A stretch of DNA of 64,000 nt from Vibrio metoecus (GCF_009665255.1 NZ_CP035686.1:2174001-2238000); one strand, 5' to 3'; shown: positions 9,602 through 19,272, numbered from the stretch's first letter. A program made the numbers and translations. Notes: a model not told the origin generated them from the letters alone.

Positions 9602-10336
9602 ATGCACTTTTCCCCACCTCTGCAAAAAGGAACCTTACTCAAACGTTACAAACGCTTTTTAGCTGATGTGATGCTAGAAGATGGTTCAGTGATCACCATG
9701 CACTGCGCGAACACGGGAGGCATGACTGGCTGCGCCGAGCCGGGCAGTACGGTGTGGTTTTCTACATCGGATAATCCCAAACGTAAATACGCCCACAGTT
9801 GGGAACTAACGGAGACAAAAAAAGGTCACTGGATTTGCGTGAACACCGCACGTGCCAACACGTTAGTCGTGGAAGCCATCTTGGCTGGGCGTATTCCTCA
9901 GTTGCAGGGTTATGCTGAGCTCCGCACAGAAGTGAAGTACGGCCATGAAAATAGCCGTATCGACATCTTGCTAAAGTCTGATTCTCAACCAAACTGCTTT
10001 ATAGAAGTAAAAAGCGTCACTCTTTTGGATGAGATTCAAGGCGATAAAGGACAAGGTTACTTCCCTGATGCCGTCACAACTCGCGGGCAAAAACATCTGC
10101 GTGAATTAGCGGAAATGGCCAAAGATGGAAGCAGGTCGGTACTTTTGTTTGCCGTTTTACATTCGGGGATTGAAAAAGTCTCTCCCGCTCTCCATATAGA
10201 CGCGAACTATTCACAGTTACTAAAAGCGGCACAAGAAGCCGGGGTGGAAGTGTTGTGCTACAAGGCGTCACTTTCAGAGTTCGAAATCCAAATGGTATCT
10301 GAGGTCAAATTTGCCCATCAAGTGACAAAAAATTGA
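9602..10336 (+). CDS. sfsA: Sugar fermentation stimulation protein SfsA
   Basis: SfsA family protein of 244 residues; family members bind DNA and have a nuclease-like fold (PD-(D/E)XK-like core around SRIDILL and CFIEVKSVTL), but the physiological role is unsettled. Aligns end to end with E. coli SfsA from MxFSPPLQ onwards. I start at ATG 9602, with AAGAAGAG just upstream, rather than at the ATG 36 bases earlier, because homologues begin at this point. It precedes dksA in the same direction, as in E. coli, but dksA has its own likely promoter. Confidence 0.92.
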   Translation: MHFSPPLQKGTLLKRYKRFLADVMLEDGSVITMHCANTGGMTGCAEPGSTVWFSTSDNPKRKYAHSWELTETKKGHWICVNTARANTLVVEAILAGRIPQLQGYAELRTEVKYGHENSRIDILLKSDSQPNCFIEVKSVTLLDEIQGDKGQGYFPDAVTTRGQKHLRELAEMAKDGSRSVLLFAVLHSGIEKVSPALHIDANYSQLLKAAQEAGVEVLCYKASLSEFEIQMVSEVKFAHQVTKN

Positions 10337-10375
10337 TGGTGTCTTCACATTGACGATAACTTTACGTTGGATTGT

Positions 10376-10404
10376 TTGCCTCACCCACTTCTTTTTGCTA
10401 TAGA
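10376..10404 (+). promoter_or_regulatory. Candidate sigma-70 promoter of dksA
   Basis: TTGCCT and TATAGA are separated by 17 bases, placing a start near 10411 and a leader of about 50 bases before dksA. Read by eye only. Confidence 0.5.
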
Positions 10405-10460
10405 TACCCGCCTTAAATTTAACTGCTCTCGCAGTTGACTAGGGTTAGTAGGAGATCTGT

Positions 10461-10907
10461 ATGACAGAGTCTAAAAAGAAAACGCTAGGCATCCTAGCCA
10501 TTGCTGGTGTTGAGCCATATCAGGAAAAGCCGGGTGAAGAATATATGTCACCTGCGCAAGTTATTCATTTTACAAAAATTTTGGAAGCGTGGCGCAACCA
10601 ACTGAGAGAAGAAGTGGACCGCACCGTTCACCACATGCAGGATGAAGCAGCCAACTTCCCAGACCCTGTTGACCGTGCTTCTCAAGAAGAAGAGTTCAGC
10701 CTAGAACTGCGTAACCGTGATCGCGAACGCCGCCTGATCAAGAAAATCGAAAAGACTCTCGACAAAATTAAAGAAGAGGATTTCGGTTTCTGTGATTCAT
10801 GTGGTGTGGAAATTGGTATTCGTCGTCTAGAAGCGCGCCCAACCGCAGATCTGTGTATCGATTGCAAAACACTCGCTGAAATCAAAGAAAAGCAAATGCT
10901 TGGCTAA
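10461..10907 (+). CDS. dksA: RNA polymerase-binding transcription factor DksA
   Basis: Protein of 148 residues that inserts its coiled coil into the RNA polymerase secondary channel and, with ppGpp, represses stable-RNA promoters and activates amino-acid genes. The coiled coil spans about residues 33-108, with the tip region DPVDRAS; the zinc finger is CDSCG...CIDCK. ATG start with AGTAGGAGATCT upstream. A strong terminator follows directly. Confidence 0.97.
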   Translation: MTESKKKTLGILAIAGVEPYQEKPGEEYMSPAQVIHFTKILEAWRNQLREEVDRTVHHMQDEAANFPDPVDRASQEEEFSLELRNRDRERRLIKKIEKTLDKIKEEDFGFCDSCGVEIGIRRLEARPTADLCIDCKTLAEIKEKQMLG

Positions 10908-10920
10908 GATAAAGCAGTAA

Positions 10921-10949
10921 AGAAAAGGGAGCACACGCTCCCTTTTCTT
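10921..10949 (+). terminator. Terminator after dksA
   Basis: AAAAGGGAGC, loop ACAC, GCTCCCTTTT followed by CTTGTTTCTTT; perfect stem 12 bases after the dksA stop. Confidence 0.85.
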
Positions 10950-10980
10950 GTTTCTTTGCATTTGAAAGGTAAATCGCCCT

Positions 10981-11871
10981 ATGAACTATATTGGTCGCTT
11001 CGCCCCCTCCCCTTCAGGCCCCTTACATTTTGGTTCGTTGATTGCGGCTTTAGGGAGCTATTTCCAAGCCAAAGCCCATCAAGGTAAATGGCTGGTTCGT
11101 ATTGAAGACCTTGACCCGCCCCGCGAAATGCAGGGAGCGGCAGCACATATCCTGCGCACATTAGAAGCCTATGGCCTGCATTGGGATGACTCAGTGGTTT
11201 ACCAAAGCCAGCGTCATGCTTTGTATCAAGACCAAATTAATCAATGGCTCGCCACAGGACAGGCCTACTACTGCCAATGCACTCGTAAAGAGATTAAAGC
11301 CATGGGCGGCTTTTATAACGGCCACTGCAAAAGCCATCCGCCGGCTCAGCAGCAAGACTGCTCGATTCGGCTGCGGATGGATAATCCAATACAAGAATTC
11401 ATTGATTTGAAACACGGCTCAATCACCATACCCAAAGCCTTAGCTGAAGAAGATTTCATCATAAAACGTCGTGATGGCCTGTTTGCGTATAACCTCGCGG
11501 TGGTGTTAGATGATATTGACCAAGGTGTCACTCAAGTGGTGCGTGGAGCAGATTTGATTGAACCCACAGGTCGGCAAATCAGCCTGTATCACACTTTAAA
11601 ACAAAAGCCGGTCAGCTACTTACATTTGCCTTTGGCGATGGATGGTAACGGGAATAAACTCTCGAAACAGAATCACGCTCCAGCGATTGAATCAGTACAT
11701 CCTAGACAGACGATTTCGCATGCTATGCAGTTTCTAGGCTTTGTATTACCTGCGGATTTTTCCGATGCAAATACTGAGCAAATGCTGGCTTGGGGATGCC
11801 AACATTGGCAGGTGAGCCAACTGCCGGAAGCGATCGAGATCACACCAAGATTCTCAAATGGTCTGGCTTAA
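10981..11871 (+). CDS. gluQ: Glutamyl-Q tRNA(Asp) synthetase
   Basis: Truncated GluRS paralogue of 296 residues that places glutamate on queuosine at position 34 of tRNA(Asp). It has the class I catalytic core with the HIGH-like PLHFGSL and the KMSKS-like KLSKQ, cysteines of a zinc site near CQCTRKE, and lacks the anticodon-binding domain, as normal for the family. ATG at 10981 with GAAAGG about 11 bases upstream. Position just after dksA is conserved in gammaproteobacteria. Confidence 0.94.
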   Translation: MNYIGRFAPSPSGPLHFGSLIAALGSYFQAKAHQGKWLVRIEDLDPPREMQGAAAHILRTLEAYGLHWDDSVVYQSQRHALYQDQINQWLATGQAYYCQCTRKEIKAMGGFYNGHCKSHPPAQQQDCSIRLRMDNPIQEFIDLKHGSITIPKALAEEDFIIKRRDGLFAYNLAVVLDDIDQGVTQVVRGADLIEPTGRQISLYHTLKQKPVSYLHLPLAMDGNGNKLSKQNHAPAIESVHPRQTISHAMQFLGFVLPADFSDANTEQMLAWGCQHWQVSQLPEAIEITPRFSNGLA

Positions 11872-11961
11872 GCTATTATTAGCGTCAAATTCCGTCCGTG
11901 TGAGCGTTAAATTAAGCAGCGTAACGCTTACAGCGGCAACAGCAATCATTGTCAGAAGCAC

Positions 11962-13335
11962 ATGAATAATAAAGATTTTGAACCGAGCAACACTCGCACA
12001 TATCCAGACTTAGCTTTGACTATTATTCCGCGTCAGGCACACCCTATCTCGCGTCAGCAGATCAGCGAAAATGCTCTGAAAGTGCTCTATCGCTTGCATA
12101 GCGCAGGGTTTGAAGCCTTTCTTGTCGGCGGCGGTGTGCGTGACTTACTCCTTGGCGGCAAGCCAAAAGACTTTGATGTGGCCACCAACGCCACGCCAGA
12201 GCAGCTGCGCCAACTGTTTCGTAACTGTCGTCTGATTGGTCGCCGTTTTCGTCTGGCTCACATTATGTTTGGACGTGACATCGTCGAAGTGGCCACTTTC
12301 CGTGGCCATCATCAAGAGACGAGCCAAAGCCAAAATATTGCTGCGCAATCGGAAGCTGGCATGCTGCTGCGCGACAACGTGTACGGCACGATTGATGAAG
12401 ATGCCGAGCGCCGCGACTTCACCATCAATGCGATGTATTACAACATTGCGGACTACAGCATTCACGACTATGCCGGCGGCATGGAAGATCTTGAAGATCG
12501 CCTAGTGCGTCTGATTGGCGACCCGGAAACACGCTATCGCGAGGATCCGGTGCGTATGCTGCGTGCGGTGCGTTTTGCGGTCAAACTCGATTTTGATATT
12601 GAGGAAGACACGGCCGAGCCAATTGAGCACCTTGCTCCTCTGCTGCGTGATATTCCTGCCGCTCGTCTTTATGAAGAGTCGCTCAAAATGCTGCAAGCGG
12701 GTCATGGTTTAGAGACTTACCACTTGATGCGTCAATACAATCTGTTCCAGCAGCTTTTCCCAACCATCGCGGAACATTTTACCGCCGATCACAGCTCGCA
12801 AACCGAGCAGATGTTGGATTTGGTGCTGGATGCGACCGATATTCGTATCGAAGAAGATCTGCGTATCAACCCAGCGTTTATGTTTGCCGCCATGTTGTGG
12901 TATCCGATGATCAAGCTCGCCGACCAACTGATGGAGTCACTCAGCCTCCACGAGTTTGATGCGATGACGGAAGCCAGTAACCGCATCTTAGATGAAGTAG
13001 TCAAACGCATCGCGATCCCGCGTCGCCACACCACAACCATTCGTGATATCTGGCAGTTACAACAACGCTTACCCCGTCGCAGTGGCAAACGTGCCTTCCG
13101 TTTGTTGGAACTGAGCAAGTTCCGCGCAGGCTTTGATTTCCTCGAAATGCGTGGCGAAATTGAAGGTGGAGAAACCAAACAATTAGCTGAATGGTGGGCC
13201 ACTTTCCAAAACGCGGGGCGCAATATGCGTCAGGCGATGGTCGGTGACATGGGGAACACGACTGGCACAGGTAAACCGAGCTCACGCCGCCGTAAACCAT
13301 CACGTAATAAGCCAAAGAGTAAATCGAGCGAATGA
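11962..13335 (+). CDS. pcnB: Poly(A) polymerase I
   Basis: Nucleotidyltransferase of 457 residues that adds poly(A) tails to RNA 3' ends and promotes decay. The head domain carries LVGGGVRDLLLG and KDFDVATNA (metal-binding DxD) followed by RRDFTINAMYY; the C terminus is a basic tail (SSRRRKPSRNKPKS) typical of PcnB rather than tRNA CCA-adding enzyme. The ATG at 11962 has only a weak Shine-Dalgarno; the frame is open back to an ATT codon at 11911 directly after a stop, relevant because E. coli pcnB uses AUU. The stop overlaps the folK start. Confidence 0.94.
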   Translation: MNNKDFEPSNTRTYPDLALTIIPRQAHPISRQQISENALKVLYRLHSAGFEAFLVGGGVRDLLLGGKPKDFDVATNATPEQLRQLFRNCRLIGRRFRLAHIMFGRDIVEVATFRGHHQETSQSQNIAAQSEAGMLLRDNVYGTIDEDAERRDFTINAMYYNIADYSIHDYAGGMEDLEDRLVRLIGDPETRYREDPVRMLRAVRFAVKLDFDIEEDTAEPIEHLAPLLRDIPAARLYEESLKMLQAGHGLETYHLMRQYNLFQQLFPTIAEHFTADHSSQTEQMLDLVLDATDIRIEEDLRINPAFMFAAMLWYPMIKLADQLMESLSLHEFDAMTEASNRILDEVVKRIAIPRRHTTTIRDIWQLQQRLPRRSGKRAFRLLELSKFRAGFDFLEMRGEIEGGETKQLAEWWATFQNAGRNMRQAMVGDMGNTTGTGKPSSRRRKPSRNKPKSKSSE

Positions 13336-13835
13336 TGCTTGCCTACATTGCGATTGGCAGTAACTTGGGCGACCCTGTCGCTCAAGCCCAACAAGCCATA
13401 CAACAGCTTACTCAATTACCGAAGTCGCGCCTTATCGCGGCTTCATCGCTCTATAGCAGCACACCAATGGGACCGCAAAATCAGCCGGATTACATTAATG
13501 CGGTCGCGGCCATTGAAACCGAATTAACGCCACTGGAACTGCTCGATTGCACACAACGCATTGAACTGGAACAGGGGCGTGTCCGTAAAGACGAACGATG
13601 GGGACCGAGAACCCTCGATCTCGATATTGTGCTTTACGGCAATGAGGTGATAGAGACCGAGCGCCTCACCATTCCTCACTATGGAATGAAAGTACGTGAA
13701 TTCGTACTGTATCCGCTCGCGGAAATCGCACCAAATTTAACTCTCCCTGACGGGACTGAAATCCAAGCGCTATTGCAACAAGTACCGCTCAATGGGCTCA
13801 GCATTTGGCATTCGCCAACGTCGAGTAAGGACTAA
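13332..13835 (+). CDS. folK: 6-hydroxymethyl-7,8-dihydropterin pyrophosphokinase
   Basis: HPPK of 167 residues, folate biosynthesis. Starts MMLAYIAIGSNLGDP and contains the family signature around RWGPRTLDLDIVLYG, where the two metal-binding aspartates lie. ATGATG at 13332-13337 offers two starts; the first overlaps the pcnB stop, implying translational coupling. panB follows after 2 bases. Confidence 0.96.
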   Translation: MMLAYIAIGSNLGDPVAQAQQAIQQLTQLPKSRLIAASSLYSSTPMGPQNQPDYINAVAAIETELTPLELLDCTQRIELEQGRVRKDERWGPRTLDLDIVLYGNEVIETERLTIPHYGMKVREFVLYPLAEIAPNLTLPDGTEIQALLQQVPLNGLSIWHSPTSSKD

Positions 13836-13837
13836 CA

Positions 13838-14632
13838 ATGAAAAAAATTACCATAAACGACCTGATGAAATGGAAGCAGGAAGGTCGCAAATTTGCTACA
13901 TCAACCGCTTATGATGCGAGTTTTGCTCAGTTATTTGAGAGCCAAGAAATGCCGGTCCTGTTGGTCGGTGATTCGCTTGGCATGGTGTTACAAGGAGAAG
14001 CCGACACCTTACCCGTGACGGTGGATGAGATTGCCTACCACACCCGTTGTGTACGTAAAGGCAGCCCAAATTGTTTGCTCATGGCGGATATGCCTTTCAT
14101 GAGCTATGCCACACCAGAACAAGCGTGTGAAAACGCGGCCAAACTGGTTCGCGCCGGTGCGAACATGGTGAAAATTGAAGGTGGCGATTGGTTAGTCGAC
14201 ACCGTAAAAATGTTGACTGAACGTGCAGTGCCAGTGTGTGCTCACCTCGGTTTAACGCCGCAGTCGGTCAATATTTTTGGTGGCTACAAAGTACAAGGCC
14301 GCGAGCAAGATAAAGCGGATCGCATGGTACGTGATGCGTTGGCTCTGCAAGAAGCGGGCGCACAAATTGTCCTGCTGGAATGCGTTCCTGCCGAATTGGC
14401 AAACCGCATCACTCAACTTCTTGATGTCCCTGTGATTGGTATTGGTGCTGGCAACGGCACAGATGGTCAAATCCTCGTCATGCACGATATGTTTGGAATT
14501 TCGGCGAACTACATGCCAAAATTCTCGAAAAATTTCTTGGCTGAGACGGGCGACATTCGCCAAGCCGTTGCCAAGTATATCGAAGATGTCGAGAGTGGCG
14601 CTTTCCCAGATCTCGCTCATACCATTGCCTAA
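13838..14632 (+). CDS. panB: 3-methyl-2-oxobutanoate hydroxymethyltransferase
   Basis: Ketopantoate hydroxymethyltransferase, 264 residues, first committed step of pantothenate synthesis. TIM-barrel sequence includes LLVGDSLGMVLQG, the metal/substrate site VKIEGG and the C-terminal PVIGIGAG. Start ATG preceded by AAGGACTAAC. panC follows after 10 bases with AAGGAG between them. Confidence 0.97.
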   Translation: MKKITINDLMKWKQEGRKFATSTAYDASFAQLFESQEMPVLLVGDSLGMVLQGEADTLPVTVDEIAYHTRCVRKGSPNCLLMADMPFMSYATPEQACENAAKLVRAGANMVKIEGGDWLVDTVKMLTERAVPVCAHLGLTPQSVNIFGGYKVQGREQDKADRMVRDALALQEAGAQIVLLECVPAELANRITQLLDVPVIGIGAGNGTDGQILVMHDMFGISANYMPKFSKNFLAETGDIRQAVAKYIEDVESGAFPDLAHTIA

Positions 14633-14642
14633 GGAGTCATTC

Positions 14643-15524
14643 ATGCAAGTTTTTGCTGACATTGCCGTTCTTCGCGAGCAAATCAAACAGATCAAGCGTG
14701 AGGGCCGCCGAGTCGCTTTTGTGCCGACCATGGGTAATTTACATGAAGGCCATTTAACTCTGGTTCGTAAAGCTCGTGAACTGGCCGATGTGGTCGTCGT
14801 GAGTATTTTCGTCAACCCAATGCAATTTGACCGCGCGGAAGATTTGAAAAACTATCCGCGCACCCTAGAAGACGATTTGAGTAAACTCAATGGTGAAGGG
14901 GTTGATCTCGTATTAACGCCGACCCCGGAAACCATGTACCCACAAGGTTTGGATAAACAAACCTTTGTTGAAGTACCGGGACTGTCCTTCATGCTGGAAG
15001 GCGCTTCTCGTCCAGGTCATTTCCGTGGTGTCGCCACAATCGTCACTAAGCTGTTTAACATTGTGCAGCCTGATGTGGCCTGCTTTGGCGAAAAAGATTT
15101 CCAACAATTGGCGGTGATCCGTCAAATGGTGGAAGATCTGTGCATGGATATCGAAATTGTCGGCGTTGCTACCGTTCGTGAATTGGATGGTCTTGCGATG
15201 AGTTCACGTAATAATTTACTGACGCTTGATGAGCGCCAACGCGCGCCAGTATTGGCTCGCACCATGCGCTGGATTAACAGTGCGATCCGTGGTGGCCGTG
15301 ACGATTATCCATCGATCATTGAAGATGCTGTGGATCAACTGCGCGCAGCCGATCTGGAGCCTGATGAGATCTTTATCCGTGATGCTCGTACTCTATTGCC
15401 AATCAGCAGTGAAAGTAAGCAAGCGGTGATTCTGATGTCGGCTTTCTTAGGTAAGGTACGCTTGATTGATAACCAAGTTCTCGATCTGCAAACAGATACC
15501 AAAGCCAGCAGCGAAGAAGAATAA
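14643..15524 (+). CDS. panC: Pantothenate synthetase
   Basis: ATP-dependent condensation of pantoate and beta-alanine, 293 residues. Nucleotide-binding FVPTMGNLHEGHL contains the HIGH-like HEGH; GEKDFQQL and the KMSKS-like MSSRNNLL follow. I start at ATG 14643, which matches homologues and has AAGGAG just upstream; the frame is open further back only by chance inside panB. Last gene of pcnB-folK-panB-panC. Confidence 0.97.
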   Translation: MQVFADIAVLREQIKQIKREGRRVAFVPTMGNLHEGHLTLVRKARELADVVVVSIFVNPMQFDRAEDLKNYPRTLEDDLSKLNGEGVDLVLTPTPETMYPQGLDKQTFVEVPGLSFMLEGASRPGHFRGVATIVTKLFNIVQPDVACFGEKDFQQLAVIRQMVEDLCMDIEIVGVATVRELDGLAMSSRNNLLTLDERQRAPVLARTMRWINSAIRGGRDDYPSIIEDAVDQLRAADLEPDEIFIRDARTLLPISSESKQAVILMSAFLGKVRLIDNQVLDLQTDTKASSEEE

Positions 15525-15543
15525 TCCCTCTCTCTTCTGGATC

Positions 15544-15574
15544 AAAAAAGGTCAACCTCGGTTGACCTTTTTTA
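15544..15574. terminator. Terminator between panC and yadH
   Basis: AAAAAAGGTCAACC, loop TC, GGTTGACCTTTTTT; symmetric A and T tracts let it serve both convergent genes. Confidence 0.85.
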
Positions 15575-15589
15575 TATCTATTCATTCAG

Positions 15590-16360
15590 TTAGCTGCGCA
15601 GCCCTTTGCCTTTGGTCACCAAATAATGTGCCACACAGTACAGCGCCACCACAAAGGCCATTAACACTGCAAACGAAGTCGTGATATCCACATCCGACAC
15701 GCCAAGGAAACCGTAGCGAAAGGCATTAACCATGTAGACGATGGGATTGATCTTCGAGACACCCTGCCAAAATTCAGGCAGCAGACTGATCGAGTAGAAC
15801 ACTCCACCGAGGTAAGTCAGCGGCGTGAGGACAAAGGTTGGAACAATCGAGATGTCATCAAACGTTTTGGCAAACACCGCGTTAATCAACCCACCGAGTG
15901 AAAAGACTACGGACGTTAAAAATACGGTCGCGATAATGATGCCCCAATGATCGACTTTCAGATCAACAAACAGCAGCGAAACCGCCGTCACCATAGCCCC
16001 AACCAGTAAGCCACGCGCCACACCACCCATTACGTAGCCAGCGATAATCACATAGTTTGGCACTGGAGCGACCAACAGCTCTTCAATGTTCTTTTGAAAC
16101 TTAGAACTAAAGAAAGACGAAGCCACATTGGAATAAGAGTTAGTGATCACCGACATCATGATGAGGCCAGGCACTATGTATTCCATGTAGCTGAAACCGT
16201 TCATTTCACCGATTCGAGAGCCGATCAAGTTACCAAAAATGATGAAGTACAGCGTCATAGTGATGGCTGGTGGAACCAAAGTTTGTACCCAAATACGGGT
16301 AAAACGATTAATTTCTTTACCCAGCAGACTGCAAAATGCCGTCCAATAAATTTGATACAT
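15590..16360 (-). CDS. yadH: ABC-2 type transporter permease, YadH family
   Basis: Integral membrane protein of 256 residues with about six hydrophobic segments and the ABC-2 signature around the region TYLGGVFYS. It pairs with the ATPase 5 bases upstream. Family members export undefined substrates (drugs, polysaccharide or lipid-linked compounds have been proposed for relatives); nothing here reveals the cargo. Confidence 0.9.
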   Translation of the reverse strand: MYQIYWTAFCSLLGKEINRFTRIWVQTLVPPAITMTLYFIIFGNLIGSRIGEMNGFSYMEYIVPGLIMMSVITNSYSNVASSFFSSKFQKNIEELLVAPVPNYVIIAGYVMGGVARGLLVGAMVTAVSLLFVDLKVDHWGIIIATVFLTSVVFSLGGLINAVFAKTFDDISIVPTFVLTPLTYLGGVFYSISLLPEFWQGVSKINPIVYMVNAFRYGFLGVSDVDITTSFAVLMAFVVALYCVAHYLVTKGKGLRS

Positions 16361-16365
16361 GCTGA

Positions 16366-17283
16366 TTAACCTCGCTTACCACTATTGACTATGCTGACAA
16401 ACAGCTCTTCCAAACGGTTTACTTTGTTGCGCATGGAAAGCACCTTCACCCCTTGCTCGGTGAGTTGAGTAAACACATGGTTGATCCCTTGGCTTTTTTC
16501 TAATTCGATTTCCAGCGAACCTTCCACCATCTGCTGTTTCACCACACCTTGCAGCGGCGCAATGGTTTCGGTGCCATCGACATCCAACACGAAGGTTTCA
16601 ACATGCAGCTTACCAAGCAGAGATTTCATGGTGGTGTTTTCTATCAGCTCGCCGCGTTGAATGATGCCAATGTGACGACAGAGCATTTCCGCTTCTTCGA
16701 GATAGTGAGTGGTGAGAATAATCGTCACTCCTTGCGCGTTAATTTGCTTGAGGAACTCCCACATCGAGCGACGCAGTTCAATATCGACTCCCGCCGTTGG
16801 TTCATCAAGGATCAGCAGTTGCGGCTCATGCATTAAAGCGCGCGCAATCATCAAACGGCGTTTCATACCACCGGAGAGGTTTCTTGCTCGTTCGCTGCGT
16901 TTTTCCCACAAATCAAGCTGAGTCAGGTACTTTTTTGCGCGCTCTTTGGCTAACGCTTTAGGCACACCGTAGTAACCCGCTTGCTGAAGTACGATCTGCT
17001 CGACCGTTTCAAACGGGTTGAAGTTAAATTCTTGCGGCACCAAACCAAGTTGCTGTTTGGCAAGTTCCAGCTGCGAATCGAGATCGTAACCAAACACGGT
17101 CACCTTGCCGGAGGTTTTGTTGACCAGTGATGAAATGATTCCAATCGTGGTCGATTTACCAGCCCCATTCGGCCCCAGCAGTGCGTAAAAATCGCCTTTT
17201 TTGACTTGCAGACTAATACCTTTGAGCGCTTCAAAGCCACCTGCGTAAGTTTTTTTAAGTTGTTCTATTTCCAGTGCGTACAT
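16366..17283 (-). CDS. yadG: ABC transporter ATP-binding protein, YadG family
   Basis: ATPase of 305 residues, very close to E. coli YadG from MYALEIEQLKKTY to the end. Walker A GPNGAGKST, signature LSGGMKRR, Walker B LLILDEPTAG, and H-loop TTHYLEEAE are all present. I start at ATG 17283, with AAGG eight bases upstream; an open frame extends ten codons further without homology. Forms an operon with yadH. Confidence 0.92.
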   Translation of the reverse strand: MYALEIEQLKKTYAGGFEALKGISLQVKKGDFYALLGPNGAGKSTTIGIISSLVNKTSGKVTVFGYDLDSQLELAKQQLGLVPQEFNFNPFETVEQIVLQQAGYYGVPKALAKERAKKYLTQLDLWEKRSERARNLSGGMKRRLMIARALMHEPQLLILDEPTAGVDIELRRSMWEFLKQINAQGVTIILTTHYLEEAEMLCRHIGIIQRGELIENTTMKSLLGKLHVETFVLDVDGTETIAPLQGVVKQQMVEGSLEIELEKSQGINHVFTQLTEQGVKVLSMRNKVNRLEELFVSIVNSGKRG

Positions 17284-17418
17284 GGCAGAAACCTTGTTAT
17301 CGATAACAACCACGATGTTGCGCTTTTATGGCGCTTTTTCAACCCTTTATTGGATAAGGGCAATCATTAATACAGAAATAGCTAATATAGTTTTCCATTT
17401 CATGATTTTTACACATAA

Positions 17419-17442
17419 AAATGCCGCATCACTGCGGCACTT
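17419..17442 (-). terminator. Terminator after the SulP gene
   Basis: On the reverse strand GTGCCGCA, loop GTGA, TGCGGCAT followed by TTTT; lies about 30 bases past the transporter stop. Confidence 0.8.
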
Positions 17443-17473
17443 TACTTGACGATTTATAGGCTATTTCTATTTA

Positions 17474-19126
17474 TCACTCACTAACCGTGACCTGTTTTAC
17501 CGCCGCATTAAGCGCTTCATAGCGGAAAGTAAACATGTTCTGATCAGGTACCAAGTCGATGACATGGAATTTTTCTAACTCCGCACGAGTTTTCTCATTT
17601 GGACAAAGCAAATAGACTTCACAATTTGCTTCCTGAGCATCGCGAATCGCGTTTTCTAGCGCCAACCCGACAGTGACATCGATCATCGGCACATCGGTCA
17701 GATCGAGGATCATCGCTTGATACTGATCAACACTGCTGTGCTGGCGAGTAATGGCTTTCGACACACTAAAAATCATCGGTCCCGACAGATAGAAAAACAG
17801 CACCTTACCATTCGCTTTATCGAGCAACTTGCGCTCACTTTCGGTCAACGGCACATCATCGTCATCAGCATCACTGATCGCCTTCACTTGACGCGCCTGT
17901 TCACGGCTTAAACGTTCAATAACCAGAATGTTGGAGATGAACACACCAAGGCCAACCGCCACAATCAAATCCACAAACACAGTCAACAGCATCACACCGT
18001 ACATGATGGCCATGCCTTGTATGCTGATTTTGTGCGCTCGTTGGATAAACGCCCAGTCGAGTATATTCACCCCGACATACACTGCGATGCCAGCCAACAC
18101 CGCCATTGGGATAGGCTCGGTTAAACCGCCAGCAACCAAAACCACCAGTGCTAATACTAAGGCTCGTGTCACTCCAGAGAGTGGTGAGCGCGCACCAACT
18201 TGAATGTTAGTCACCGTGCCCATGGTTGCCCCTGCACCGGGTAAAGCGCCAAAAAGCCCAGCCACCATATTGGCCATGCCCTGTCCTTGCAGTTCGCGAT
18301 CGGAATCATGCTCTTTACGCGTGAGAGAATCGCCGATCACCGCGGTTAACAGTGTATCGATACAGCCCAAAGTACCGAGCACTAGAGCATCAATCACCAT
18401 AGTGACAAAAATTTCACTGCTAAAGGTAGGGACAACAATATGGGGTAATCCGGCAGGAATTTCGCCAATACGACGAATATCGTCAGTATCAAAGAAAATG
18501 ACTGAAAACAGCGTTACCGCCACCAGTGCCACCAACTGTGCGGGGACTTGTTTGCGGTATTTTTGTGGTAAAAAAAACAAAATTCCGAGTGTCAGCCCCC
18601 CTAAAAACAGCTCACTGAATTTTAGGTTGGCGAGCAACTCCGGCAGTGCTGATAAAGTTCCCAGCACACCACCACCGGGAGAAGGATGACCAAGTAGTGG
18701 AGAAAGTTGCAGAATAATCAGTATCACCCCGATACCAGACATAAAACCTGATACCACACTGTAAGGCATGAGCGTGATGTATTTTCCGAGTTTGAGTGTA
18801 CCGAGCAGAATCTGAAACGCCCCCGCCATCATCACCACGGTAAACGCAATGGCCGCACCAGATTCAGGATAACGTGACACCATAGTGGTCAGTATCGCCG
18901 TCATAATTACTGTCATTGGCCCAGTTGGTTCTGAAATCAGCGTTGAAGAGCCACCAAACAAAGCGGCAAATAGACCAACCAGTATCGCTCCCCATAAACC
19001 AGCTTCTGCCCCCGCACCAGAGGCCACACCAAATGCCAACGCCAATGGCAGTGAGATAATCGCGGTGGTTACCCCTCCAAACAGGTCACCACGTAAATTA
19101 AGATCCGCAAATCGAGCCTGAAACAC
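17474..19126 (-). CDS. SulP (SLC26) family anion transporter with STAS domain
   Basis: Protein of 550 residues: a membrane domain of 12-14 segments beginning GDLFGGVTTAIISLPLALAFG, the SulP signature, then a cytoplasmic STAS domain from about residue 430 (GKVLFFYLSGPMIFS...MILDLTDVPMIDVT). Members carry sulfate, bicarbonate, dicarboxylates or other anions with sodium or protons. The divergent neighbour is a carbonic anhydrase, which favours bicarbonate as substrate (inference). The dedicated sulfate importer is encoded elsewhere in the window. Confidence 0.92.
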   Translation of the reverse strand: MFQARFADLNLRGDLFGGVTTAIISLPLALAFGVASGAGAEAGLWGAILVGLFAALFGGSSTLISEPTGPMTVIMTAILTTMVSRYPESGAAIAFTVVMMAGAFQILLGTLKLGKYITLMPYSVVSGFMSGIGVILIILQLSPLLGHPSPGGGVLGTLSALPELLANLKFSELFLGGLTLGILFFLPQKYRKQVPAQLVALVAVTLFSVIFFDTDDIRRIGEIPAGLPHIVVPTFSSEIFVTMVIDALVLGTLGCIDTLLTAVIGDSLTRKEHDSDRELQGQGMANMVAGLFGALPGAGATMGTVTNIQVGARSPLSGVTRALVLALVVLVAGGLTEPIPMAVLAGIAVYVGVNILDWAFIQRAHKISIQGMAIMYGVMLLTVFVDLIVAVGLGVFISNILVIERLSREQARQVKAISDADDDDVPLTESERKLLDKANGKVLFFYLSGPMIFSVSKAITRQHSSVDQYQAMILDLTDVPMIDVTVGLALENAIRDAQEANCEVYLLCPNEKTRAELEKFHVIDLVPDQNMFTFRYEALNAAVKQVTVSE

Positions 19127-19272
19127 ATCCCCTTCCTCTCGGTGCTATCGAATGCCTTAGTTTAAGTCGAATGTTGTAAAAACACGTCAGATGAGTTAAT
19201 CAGAAGGTAAATTTTATGGGATTGAATTTGTAACATTGTGTATATTGTTGGCAATTAATGAAGGGAAGTAAG

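Noticed and set aside
12789..13315. Reverse open frames opposite pcnB
   Set aside because: Overlap the conserved pcnB coding sequence; no supporting signals.
18204..18689. Forward open frame of 161 codons opposite the SulP gene
   Set aside because: Antisense shadow of a conserved membrane protein; composition mirrors the transporter codons.
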